Assembly: GCA_002361625.1 (NCBI GenBank)
Contig: DETL01000034.1
Span: 36,944 to 100,943, forward strand
Direction: 5' to 3'
From: Bacteroidales bacterium UBA3289
GTDB lineage: Bacteria > Bacteroidota > Bacteroidia > Bacteroidales > UBA932
Length of the DNA: 64,000 bases
In this document: positions 25,106-33,087 of the stretch, piece by piece
How positions within the stretch are numbered: position 1 is the first letter of the stretch
Layout: each line of letters starts with the position of its first letter
Made by a program: the position numbers and the translations under genes
The notes under the pieces: generated by a model
Told to the model about the DNA's origin: nothing
Databases searched by the model: none
What the model saw: the letters and a program-made list of their open reading frames with translations, nothing else

Positions 25106-27187
25106 CTATCGTTCGCCGTTTAGACGGTACGGGTCGAGATCTCCCTCGAAGTTATTGGTATATGGACATACTGTTCCTTCGTATACCGACATTCTTTTTT
25201 CTTGAAAAACAATTCCCAAACTTTGCGCAAACTCCTTATGGGCTATCAAGCGATAAACGACTCTGCACTTATCATTGCTCTTTCGAGAATGAGAAATGGA
25301 AAACTCTTTCTGTTGGAAGCATCGGGAATTACTACATATCCTGCCATAATGGGAGCAGCTAATCGGGACTAACACTTCATAATCTTCTTTTTCTCGCATT
25401 AGTCTGTTTAACTGCTCACTCATCATGTGGGGGAAAAACAAGGATGTATGAAGCGGCTTGGTTGTCACGTCTAGGATTAGGCAAATTCCAGATGCGGCTA
25501 ATTTAGGCAGGAATGTCTTGCCAAAGTCATAATATGCATTATCTCGGCTCCCGTTCCCTCCGGAAATAATCTCCCCAATCATCTTGCTGGAAACGATGAG
25601 GTCAAATTCCTGGACAGGCCAATCGGAAAGACAGTCAGTCGAGAAACAGTCGATAACAGTTTGCTTGACATATAGATGAGCGTTGCATCTTGTTGTGACG
25701 CAAAATCTTTCGAAAACAGACTTGAGGATGGTGAGTGCATGCGGATTCCCATCTATGGCGTATACACTGATGTCACTAAAATGAGTGAAATTCCTCAGCA
25801 ACGCCGTCAGTAGACCTATGACGTCTCCACCTGAACCACAACCAACGGAAAGAATCCTTAATGATTCTTTCTGTTCAAGGCTGGAATGGCAAGAGTCTAC
25901 AGAAAAAAGATTGTCGAAGATGCAGAAAGTATCCGCATAGCTCCTAGGAAAATAAGTCCCAAGATACACGAGATTATCGTCGTAAGATGATAGGAGATTT
26001 GACTCGAACTTCTCGTGGTCGGCATCCCAACGCCCTTTCAATTCTTCAAAAATGAAATGATCCAGCCACGAGGGAAGCCTCGTGGTTGTTTTCAACCGAT
26101 TTTGCGCCAATCTGGATTCGTGATGGTCTATTTGTTCTGGAGCAGGGGCCTTTTGAGCACTATCAAAGTGCTTCTCGAGCGGTTCTCCATCGAACCAATA
26201 AATAATCCCATCTCGTTCAAACACCGGACGGGACAGAAATCTCTCTATCTTCTTTTTGAAACCCGTGCAGGCAGCTGCCACTAGAAACTCATTGGTCGCC
26301 TGAGATGACTCGACCCAGGATGGGATTGAATTGTTCTTAACATCGATTACTTCAAAACGGCCACTAATCCCAAGAGCGGAGAAGACTTGTTCCATATAAG
26401 AGACAAAAGTCTGCTGAGATTCGTCCACCTGATGTGTCACAGGATTCGGATCTGGTGACTGCTTGTCATCAGAAATAGGTTCTTCCTCAAAAACGGGAGC
26501 TGGATCGTTGACTGGGAATAATACCATTTCTTCGGAGGTCTGTGAGTTTGATGCTTCGACGTTTATGTCCTTTAATACTTCCACGTTCGAATATCTTACA
26601 CACAACCAGTCGGGATCCAGCGCCAACCGGTCAATTATTCGAGCAAAGTCTTCCTGCTGTAAATCGCAGTTAGGGGAAACGATCAAGTCCAGTTCATCAA
26701 TGAAGGAGCGCTCGTCGCAAATACGTAGCCACTTGATACGCGAACTGACCTTGTTGTCAATCTCAGAAGGGCGATGGAAGACAATCATTGAAGATAAACG
26801 TTCCACCTCCTTTGCAGAGAAAGCGCCGCTTTCAACAAATACAGGTTTGCTTGCCGTTCTGTTAATTCTAGCCTGGGTATATGGGTTCTTTCTCCCAGCA
26901 CCGCCCTTGACGATCGATCTCACGTCGTTTTCAACGGATATCCAGTCGCCGTTTTCGGAGGCTGTAATGGATCCGCCGTAATCCTTGAACTCCAATACGA
27001 CGATGCCTTCATTCTTGATGATTATGCCGTCCAATTCAACATCTCCAATGTTATAGTTGCCGATGAAGATGCACATTTCGTCCGGAGAGGCAAAATACCT
27101 TTCCTTCAGTTGAACGCAGAGATTTCTAAATTCCTCACGTTCATGAGTCTGGTCATAATTCCTTGGCCTATATACGAGAAGTGGCAT
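25106..27187 (-). CDS. NERD nuclease domain fused to a SAM-dependent methyltransferase-like domain
   Basis: A 693-residue two-part protein. The N-terminal NERD domain (about 15-130) shows the PD-(D/E)xK-type pattern: VELDGI (E51, D53) and VVLEFKDYGG (E66, K68), so DNA cleavage is plausible. An acidic linker (about 210-260) leads to a helical part. The Rossmann methyltransferase-like domain (440-600) has motif I ILSVGCGSGGD (445-455), acidic motif II VYAIDGNP and FDLIVSSKMIGEI. The tail has Cys at 611, 618 and 623 that could bind metal. It is the first gene of the operon, behind a TAAATTTG promoter. Whether the second domain methylates DNA, RNA or protein is not visible. Confidence 0.8.
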   Translation of the reverse strand: MPLLVYRPRNYDQTHEREEFRNLCVQLKERYFASPDEMCIFIGNYNIGDVELDGIIIKNEGIVVLEFKDYGGSITASENGDWISVENDVRSIVKGGAGRKNPYTQARINRTASKPVFVESGAFSAKEVERLSSMIVFHRPSEIDNKVSSRIKWLRICDERSFIDELDLIVSPNCDLQQEDFARIIDRLALDPDWLCVRYSNVEVLKDINVEASNSQTSEEMVLFPVNDPAPVFEEEPISDDKQSPDPNPVTHQVDESQQTFVSYMEQVFSALGISGRFEVIDVKNNSIPSWVESSQATNEFLVAAACTGFKKKIERFLSRPVFERDGIIYWFDGEPLEKHFDSAQKAPAPEQIDHHESRLAQNRLKTTTRLPSWLDHFIFEELKGRWDADHEKFESNLLSSYDDNLVYLGTYFPRSYADTFCIFDNLFSVDSCHSSLEQKESLRILSVGCGSGGDVIGLLTALLRNFTHFSDISVYAIDGNPHALTILKSVFERFCVTTRCNAHLYVKQTVIDCFSTDCLSDWPVQEFDLIVSSKMIGEIISGGNGSRDNAYYDFGKTFLPKLAASGICLILDVTTKPLHTSLFFPHMMSEQLNRLMREKEDYEVLVPISCSHYGRICSNSRCFQQKEFSISHSRKSNDKCRVVYRLIAHKEFAQSLGIVFQEKRMSVYEGTVCPYTNNFEGDLDPYRLNGER

Positions 27188-27207
27188 GATTGAAAAAGTG
27201 GTAATTG

Positions 27208-27215
27208 CAAATTTA
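27208..27215 (-). promoter_or_regulatory. -7 element of the NERD-UvrD operon promoter
   Basis: TAAATTTG on the minus strand, 20 bases before the ATG at 27187, fits TAnnTTTG. No clean -33 TTG at the expected distance. It lies in a 158-base region shared with the divergent TPR-retropepsin gene. Confidence 0.5.
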
Positions 27216-27345
27216 CCGTTTTTATTTCATTTTATCGATATGCGTTTTCATGTTTTGCCGTGTAAGAATCATGTGAGGGAAAGTATCTAGATAGTGCGTC
27301 CAACAAGTGACGAGTTATATGGTTTTATTATACCTTTCACGCATC

Positions 27346-29409
27346 ATGAAGAGAATCTTCATCCTTATCCTGTCAGCGCTGATGCTGACCCTGGCCTGCG
27401 GCGATGCTTTCGCCCAGAAGTCCAAGAACGACAACGACTACAATCTCCAGCGTGCCTGGGAGGCGCTCGAGCAAGAGAAGGACGACTCCAAGGCGCTCGA
27501 CCTCGTCAACCGGCAGCTCCGGGAAACGCCGGACAACGTGCAGGCCCTTCTCCTTCGCGTCCGGTTGAACCGGAAGAACGGGGAGTACGGCAAGGCCATG
27601 TCCGACGTCAACCATGCCCTGAAGGTGAACAAGCCGAAGAAGAGCGAGGTCGCCATGTCCACCCTCTACTGGTGGAAAGGACACATCTATCAGGACATGG
27701 GCGAAACGGAGAAGTCGTACGAAGCGCTCGGAAAGGCCTGGAGCTTAGCCCAAAAGGACAACAAGGAGAATCTGCAGGGCATCTCTTTCGACTATGGATG
27801 CTCCCTCGCCGAGCTGGAACGGTACGACGAGGCCGACGCGGTGTTCGATGCCATGCTGAAGGAGGACGAGACTGATGCCGCCGCCATGGTGGGCAAGGCG
27901 AGCACGCTGATCAGCCGAGGAAGGGACCGCGAGGCCGTTACTGTCCTGGAAAAGGCGCAGAAGTACGCGGAGAACTACTCCGAGGTATACCGTTTCCGGA
28001 TGATGGCCTACAAGAATATCGGCGAATACACAAAGGCCATTGACGCCGGACTGGACTGGTTCGACAAGAATGACAGCTACGACACGGACTCCCTGGTGGT
28101 TGTGCTGGCGAAGCGCCCGAACTACTCGGAGGCCGCCATCAAGGGCCGGGGAAAGAAGATCGAGAATCCGCTGGGCTGGGACATGCTATTGACGGAGTTC
28201 TACGAGGAGACCTTCCGCTATGCCGATGCGATTAAATGTTGTGATCGTATGGAGGCGACCTACGGCCACTACGACGAGTTCAATGTACGACGTAGCAACA
28301 ATTATCGGATGCTTGGCATGTATGATCAGGCAATCGCAGACATATCCAAAGCGATGGAGAAGGAAACGGACCTTTATACGCTCTGCTCCCGGGGGGACTA
28401 TTTCCGTCTGTCCGGCCGGCTCGACGAGGCGATCGCTGACTTCACCGCGGCCATCGATGAGGCGCCGCAGGAGGCATTCCCGTATTATCGGAGAGGATGG
28501 TGTTATGAGATGAAGGGGGATCGGAAGAAGGCGATGGAGGATTACAATCTCGGCATTGAACTGGATGACAACTATCCGTACCAGTACCTGATGCGCGGAG
28601 AACTTCGTCTTCTCGAAGGTGATGAGGCCGGAGCGAAGGAGGACTTCGAGCAGGTAGTCAAGCGGGATACCGTGGTCAGTGACGAAAGCTGTCGGCATTA
28701 CGCCCTCCATTTTCTTGGGAAGGACGAGGAGGCGGAACAGTGGATGGATCGGATCATCCAGGCAAATCCGGAGCTCTCTGGCAACTACTACGACCAGGCC
28801 TGCCTCTATGCGCGGATGGGTCGTCTGAGCGAATCAGTTGCGTCCCTGAAGACTGCCTTCGAAAAGGGATACCGTGCTTTCACCCATATCGACCTGGACG
28901 ATGATATGGACCCGGTTAGGAACCTTCCGGAGTTTAAGGCGCTGGTTGCCGAGTTCAAGGCGAAGCATGAGGCGTTCCTGAAAGAGAACGATATCGCAGC
29001 GACAAAGCCAGCGGAGACCGTCACGGAGGTGGCGATGGTCCGGAAACCTGGCGGGACCTTCGAGATACCCTGCGACATCAACGGGCTCCAGCTCCAAATG
29101 ATCTTCGATACCGGAGCTTCGGACGTGACCATCTCCTCGGTGGAAGCGAACTTCATGCTGAAAAACGGATATCTCTCAGAAAAAGACGTCAAAGGGAAGA
29201 AGTATTACCAGATAGCCAACGGCCAGATCAGCGAGGGGACGGTCATCACCCTCCGCGAGGTTAAGCTCGGCGACGCGGTCCTCCGCAACGTGGACGCCTC
29301 CGTCGTGAACAGCCAGAAGGCCCCGCTGCTGCTTGGCCAGAGCGCCATGGAGCGGTTCGGGACCATCACCATCGACAATATCAACAACAAACTCCTGATC
29401 AAACACTAA
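27346..29409 (+). CDS. Exported TPR-repeat protein with C-terminal retropepsin-like aspartyl protease
   Basis: A 687-residue protein. The N-terminus has a signal sequence (MKRIFILILSALMLTLACG), possibly a lipoprotein. Residues about 30-520 are TPR-type helix pairs with recurring motifs such as YDEADAVFDAML, YTKAIDAGLDWF, YDQAIADISKAM, LDEAIADFTAAIDEAP and KAMEDYNLGIEL. The C-terminal 120 residues form a single retropepsin domain with MIFDTGASDVTIS as the catalytic Asp-Thr-Gly and LLLGQSAMERF as the flap-side motif. Such domains work as dimers. The start is the ATG at 27346, preceded by TACCTTTC eight bases before it. It heads the plus-strand cluster and is GC-rich, unlike the divergent operon. 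Peptide cleavage in the periplasm is likely; the target is unknown. Confidence 0.85.
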   Translation: MKRIFILILSALMLTLACGDAFAQKSKNDNDYNLQRAWEALEQEKDDSKALDLVNRQLRETPDNVQALLLRVRLNRKNGEYGKAMSDVNHALKVNKPKKSEVAMSTLYWWKGHIYQDMGETEKSYEALGKAWSLAQKDNKENLQGISFDYGCSLAELERYDEADAVFDAMLKEDETDAAAMVGKASTLISRGRDREAVTVLEKAQKYAENYSEVYRFRMMAYKNIGEYTKAIDAGLDWFDKNDSYDTDSLVVVLAKRPNYSEAAIKGRGKKIENPLGWDMLLTEFYEETFRYADAIKCCDRMEATYGHYDEFNVRRSNNYRMLGMYDQAIADISKAMEKETDLYTLCSRGDYFRLSGRLDEAIADFTAAIDEAPQEAFPYYRRGWCYEMKGDRKKAMEDYNLGIELDDNYPYQYLMRGELRLLEGDEAGAKEDFEQVVKRDTVVSDESCRHYALHFLGKDEEAEQWMDRIIQANPELSGNYYDQACLYARMGRLSESVASLKTAFEKGYRAFTHIDLDDDMDPVRNLPEFKALVAEFKAKHEAFLKENDIAATKPAETVTEVAMVRKPGGTFEIPCDINGLQLQMIFDTGASDVTISSVEANFMLKNGYLSEKDVKGKKYYQIANGQISEGTVITLREVKLGDAVLRNVDASVVNSQKAPLLLGQSAMERFGTITIDNINNKLLIKH

Positions 29410-29413
29410 GCAC

Positions 29414-30052
29414 ATGGACATAGCGGCATTCATCAGCATTATTACGGCGGTAGTCCTCGGTGTTCTCCTGTGGGATCACCGAAAAGAGAACCGCAGACTC
29501 ACGAAAGACCTGAAGTGGCAGCAGGCGGCCAATATGGAACTCCTGAAACACGACCCGGTAAACCCCGAAGTCGGTCCGTTGAGCAGTCCGGAACCGCTGA
29601 CCGTCGAGAAGATCGCCGATGCCATTAGGATGGAAGGGTTCTTCCCCGAGACCGAGGAGGACGGCGTACGGTTCAAGGCCCAGGGGGAGTCCTTCTATAT
29701 CGATGCCGGGCGTCTGCCCCTAATCTTCCTCCTCAAGAGTTACAATGTCGACCCCAAGGACTGGGAGATGGACCTTCTCCGGGATGCCGCCCACTTGATG
29801 TCCGATGAGCTCATCATGGTGAAGGCTACCTTCCTGGATGAGGGCAGGACACTGAACTTCTTTGTCGCAGCACAGGACCGGAACTACGAGAGCTTCCGGG
29901 CGAACCTGACGAACTACATGCACATCCTTGAAGACGGCCAGCGGAAGATGAACGAGGAATACCACCGCCTGGTGGACGAGAAGCGGGAGGCTGCCCTTGC
30001 GGCCCGGCCCGTCATCCCGTCAGCGCAACCCGAAAACAAGATCCTGTCATGA
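29414..30052 (+). CDS. Membrane-anchored YbjN-like protein
   Basis: A 212-residue protein with one N-terminal membrane helix (IAAFISIITAVVLGVLLW), a charged coiled segment, and a domain at about 60-170 (VEKIADAIRMEGFFPE ... VRFKAQGESFYIDAG ... FVAAQDRNYESFRANLTNYM). The domain order resembles YbjN/type III chaperone-like folds, which bind other proteins. It follows the retropepsin gene by four bases and overlaps the next, related gene by ATGA. The assignment to YbjN is tentative. Confidence 0.5.
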   Translation: MDIAAFISIITAVVLGVLLWDHRKENRRLTKDLKWQQAANMELLKHDPVNPEVGPLSSPEPLTVEKIADAIRMEGFFPETEEDGVRFKAQGESFYIDAGRLPLIFLLKSYNVDPKDWEMDLLRDAAHLMSDELIMVKATFLDEGRTLNFFVAAQDRNYESFRANLTNYMHILEDGQRKMNEEYHRLVDEKREAALAARPVIPSAQPENKILS

Positions 30053-30567
30053 GTCTCGATTACTGGCATCTCTCCCTCTCCACGGTCCAGCTCGCCTTCC
30101 GCTACCTCGATGTGGAGTACAAGGTGACGGGAACGGCGCAGTTCCGTTTCCGCCAGGGGCGTGACTGGTACTACCTGCAGTGCGCCCGACTGCCCGAACT
30201 GTTCTTCGAACGGGAAGTAGATCCCACGCACTACCTCCCGAAATACTTCTCGCCGAACACTCTTTTCTCGGCGATGAATGCCGTGAATGACAAGTACCAC
30301 CTTGTCAAGGTCGCAATCCAGGAGGACGGGAACCTGATCTTCCGACTCTGCCTCAGGGAGGATCGCTACCTGTCGTTCAGGGAAGCGTTTTTCCAGTACG
30401 TCCGCGAACTCGACGATGCCGTCGAATCGTTCGCCCTCGCATGCAAGATATGTGTCAGTGACGAGGAGGATGGCGAGGCGGAAAAGGGAATCCCTTACGA
30501 CAAGATCAGCGAGTGGCTCAGGAAGGAGGAGTATCAGTTCTTCAACAAAAAGGACGTTCAGTCATGA
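30049..30567 (+). CDS. YbjN-like soluble protein, relative of the preceding gene
   Basis: A 172-residue protein without a membrane segment. The pattern VQLAFRYLDVEYKVTGTAQFRFRQGRDWYYLQCARLP, then YHLVKVAIQEDGNLIFRLCL and FREAFFQYVRELDDAVESF, parallels the domain of the upstream protein. The two may be paralogues that pair, one anchored and one soluble. The start overlaps the previous stop (ATGA). The C-terminal 35 residues are acidic then basic. Function is unknown; a chaperone-like or adaptor role is inference. Confidence 0.5.
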   Translation: MSLDYWHLSLSTVQLAFRYLDVEYKVTGTAQFRFRQGRDWYYLQCARLPELFFEREVDPTHYLPKYFSPNTLFSAMNAVNDKYHLVKVAIQEDGNLIFRLCLREDRYLSFREAFFQYVRELDDAVESFALACKICVSDEEDGEAEKGIPYDKISEWLRKEEYQFFNKKDVQS

Positions 30568-30584
30568 TAACCTAACGGCACCAA

Positions 30585-30655
30585 GGCCCGCCTTCTGTGA
30601 GGCGTGAAAGGCAGGTGGCGGGCCGGCCGTATTTTCGTATGGTTTGGTAGATTTG
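30585..30655 (+). promoter_or_regulatory. Hairpin and internal promoter before the second ADP-ribosylglycohydrolase
   Basis: GGCCCGCC (30585-30592) pairs exactly with GGCGGGCC (30617-30624), with further CCTT/AAGG pairing inside, giving a long stem that may be a terminator or RNA-stability element. TAGATTTG at 30648-30655 is a good -7 element 25 bases before the next ATG. The cluster thus seems split into two transcription units. Confidence 0.5.
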
Positions 30656-30680
30656 AGAAACTGAATTAAAGGATAATAAT

Positions 30681-31541
30681 ATGCTTGGAGCAATAATCGG
30701 GGACACCATAGGCTCGGCCTACGAATTCCACAACACGAAAGACTATAACTTCACTCTCTTCTCCGGGGAGAGCAGCTATACAGATGACAGCGTCATGACC
30801 ATGGCGATTGCCGACTGGCTTCTGAAGGATCTGAAGCACACGTATCAAGGACTGGAGGATACGATGGTCCGGTTCGCCGGAGAGTTCCCCTGCCCTATGG
30901 GCGGGTATGGAACAGGCTTCTACTTTTGGTTGTTCCACCCGGCGGGACTGAATCCGTTTGACGGGAAGTACGGTGACGCTCCCTATGAGTCTAGGACAGG
31001 CCGCCATCCCTACGGGAGCTTCGGCAACGGGTCCGCCATGCGGGTGAGCGCCGTCGGCTGGTTTTTCGACACGCTGAAGGAGACAGAACTGGTGGCGGCG
31101 ATCTCCGCGGCTATCACCCACAACCACCCTGAGGGTATCAAGGGTGCCCAGGCGACGGCGGCGGCCATCTATCTGGCTCGAACCGGAAAGACCAAGGACG
31201 ATATTAGGGACTATATTGAGGGAACCTACGGATACGACCTTCACAAGAGCTGGGAAGATTGGCATCCCATCTACGGATGGGAAGACAGTTGCCAAGGGAC
31301 CGTTCCTCAGGCCATCATCTCCTTTTTGGACTCAACCGACTTCGAGGATGCCATCCGCAAGGCCGTATCCCTTGGTGGCGATTCGGACACATTGGCCTGC
31401 ATTACGGGCGGTATCGCTGAGGCCTTCTACAAGGAAGTCCCCAAATTGATGGAGGGCAGAGTCTATAACCAGATTCCTGAATTCTTCAGGACAATCCTCT
31501 CCGAAATGCGTCAGAAAACGGATTATGGAAAACTAGGTTGA
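30681..31541 (+). CDS. ADP-ribosylglycohydrolase family protein (second copy)
   Basis: A 286-residue enzyme of the DraG/ARH fold. The order is MLGAIIGDTIGSAYEF, YTDDSVMTMAIADWLL (metal site 1), NGSAMRVSAVGW, THNHPEGIKGAQA and SLGGDSDTLACITGG (metal site 2). It lacks the N-terminal extension of the copy at 13316 and the two are only moderately alike, so they are not a recent duplication. It is GC-rich like its neighbours. Genes downstream follow with gaps of at most a few tens of bases. It should remove ADP-ribose from an unknown target. Confidence 0.92.
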   Translation: MLGAIIGDTIGSAYEFHNTKDYNFTLFSGESSYTDDSVMTMAIADWLLKDLKHTYQGLEDTMVRFAGEFPCPMGGYGTGFYFWLFHPAGLNPFDGKYGDAPYESRTGRHPYGSFGNGSAMRVSAVGWFFDTLKETELVAAISAAITHNHPEGIKGAQATAAAIYLARTGKTKDDIRDYIEGTYGYDLHKSWEDWHPIYGWEDSCQGTVPQAIISFLDSTDFEDAIRKAVSLGGDSDTLACITGGIAEAFYKEVPKLMEGRVYNQIPEFFRTILSEMRQKTDYGKLG

Positions 31542-31546
31542 ATGCT

Positions 31547-32317
31547 ATGAGGATAAAAAGGACAATCGAGAGGCTTTACGAAAACAATTTCGAGTCGGAG
31601 TCTACTCTTCCCGCCTGGGAGGGCGAGGAAATCAAGGAATTTAGTCTCGACGGGAAGTTGCGTACTTTGATGGACAAAGACGGAAGGAAGCACGAGTACG
31701 AGTATGGTGCCGATGGCGGCTTGTTCGAAGAGCACATATTCGGACCGAATGGGATAGAAGAAAGCTGTGCTTGTCTGTATGATGGTTTCGGCCGGCTTAC
31801 GATGGAACTGCACTGGAGGGGATGGCATAAGAACGTGACCGAGTGCGACAGCATTGAGCATTATTGGGACGAGAACGCCTGGGAAGAACGACTCCGGTTC
31901 CGTTCGACCGATTCCGAGACCGAGGGAAGAGGAGTGGTCTCCTATGACGACAACTACCGTAAGGTTTTGTCCCGGTTGTACACGGATGACTCCTGTTTCT
32001 ACAAACGGATCCGACGGGATAGTCAGGGACATAAGACTGCGGAGTTCTGCCGGGATATATACTATGGTGACGGGGAATGCTTCCGGGATACCTATGTCGT
32101 CCGGTACCGTCCGGACGGACTTCCCACGGAAGAAGTGCACCGGATAGAGTGCATCCTGAACGGGACGCCGTCCTCTGTCAACCTGTCCAAGTCCTTCGAG
32201 TATGACTTCAACCGGGAAGGGGACTGGACGCGCAAGACCGAGCGCATGGAGGATGGCCGGATCATGCGTGAGGTAAGAAGGACGATCGAGTACTGGGAGG
32301 TCGATGCGGAATCATGA
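31547..32317 (+). CDS. YD-repeat-like protein of unknown function
   Basis: A 256-residue protein with no signal peptide. Imperfect repeats such as DGKLRTLMDKDGRKHEYEYGADGGL, YDGFGRLTMEL, SQGHKTAEFCRDIYY and YRPDGLPTEEVHRIE resemble the YDxxGR-type units of RHS or MORN-like beta structures, rich in Tyr, Gly and Arg. It could be a scaffold or binding surface. The ATG is five bases after the ADP-ribosylglycohydrolase stop; a TTG at 31538 is possible. It overlaps the J-domain gene by ATGA. Its role is not known. Confidence 0.55.
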   Translation: MRIKRTIERLYENNFESESTLPAWEGEEIKEFSLDGKLRTLMDKDGRKHEYEYGADGGLFEEHIFGPNGIEESCACLYDGFGRLTMELHWRGWHKNVTECDSIEHYWDENAWEERLRFRSTDSETEGRGVVSYDDNYRKVLSRLYTDDSCFYKRIRRDSQGHKTAEFCRDIYYGDGECFRDTYVVRYRPDGLPTEEVHRIECILNGTPSSVNLSKSFEYDFNREGDWTRKTERMEDGRIMREVRRTIEYWEVDAES

Positions 32318-33063
32318 TTGACTTCAAGAAGGACTATTACGCCGTCCTAGGCGTGCCCTCCTCGGCGACGGCGAATGATATCCGGCGTACATACATCGGG
32401 CTTGCCCTCGTCTGGCATCCGGACCGGCATTCCGGAGAGTCGCCGGACCAGGTGGCCTATGCTGAGGCCCGCTTCAAGGAGATCGGCGAGGCGTATGCCC
32501 TGTTATCTGACTATGATGCTCGTAAGCAGTATGACTATTTCCACTCCTTGTCGTCGTCAGCCACAGCCAGGCCTTCGCCATCTTCCGGGGCAGCCCAGAC
32601 GTCAAAGTCTTCGGCGGGGACATCGTCCGTCTCCGACCACCATCCGGGATCGGCAGGATCGGGATCGTCATCCGGAGCCAGTCGCTCTTCGGGGTCTTCC
32701 ACAGGAAGGGACAGCAGCTTCGACAGGGGAAGGTCGTGGAACGCCAGCGGACGGACTACTTACGCCTACCAGCACTCTTCACCGGAGACCAAGGAGAGCC
32801 ACTGGCGGGAGACTCTTCGCAAAGTGTTCTACGGCCTATGGGCGGTATGCATGATTGTCTGGGCTTTATGGACCCCTCTCTCGCACTTGGTGGAGTCGGC
32901 AATGGACGCCATCCAATACCGTGTCGAGGGGTATCATCCGTCGCCGTCCTTCTGGCGAGTGGATGATTCCGCCGAGGTACCGCTGTTTTATGAAAGGATG
33001 ATGGAGATGATGGTTTTTCCGAAGGTGGAGACCCAGGAGATACATCTGGATCAACAGAAATAA
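32314..33063 (+). CDS. J-domain (DnaJ-like) membrane protein
   Basis: A 249-residue protein. Residues 1-75 are a J domain: KKDYYAVLGVPSSATANDIRRTY, then the HPD tripeptide within ALVWHPDRH, and EAYALLSDYDARKQYD. A Ser/Gly-rich low-complexity linker (about 80-150) leads to a hydrophobic helix (FYGLWAVCMIVWALWTPLSHLV, about 173-194) and a C-terminal soluble tail. J domains stimulate Hsp70 ATPase, so this may recruit DnaK to the membrane. No Hsp70 gene is present here, although the MreB-like protein downstream shares the actin/Hsp70 fold. The ATG overlaps the previous stop. Confidence 0.82.
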   Translation: MIDFKKDYYAVLGVPSSATANDIRRTYIGLALVWHPDRHSGESPDQVAYAEARFKEIGEAYALLSDYDARKQYDYFHSLSSSATARPSPSSGAAQTSKSSAGTSSVSDHHPGSAGSGSSSGASRSSGSSTGRDSSFDRGRSWNASGRTTYAYQHSSPETKESHWRETLRKVFYGLWAVCMIVWALWTPLSHLVESAMDAIQYRVEGYHPSPSFWRVDDSAEVPLFYERMMEMMVFPKVETQEIHLDQQK

Positions 33064-33087
33064 TGATGAATAATGAAACTATGACTC

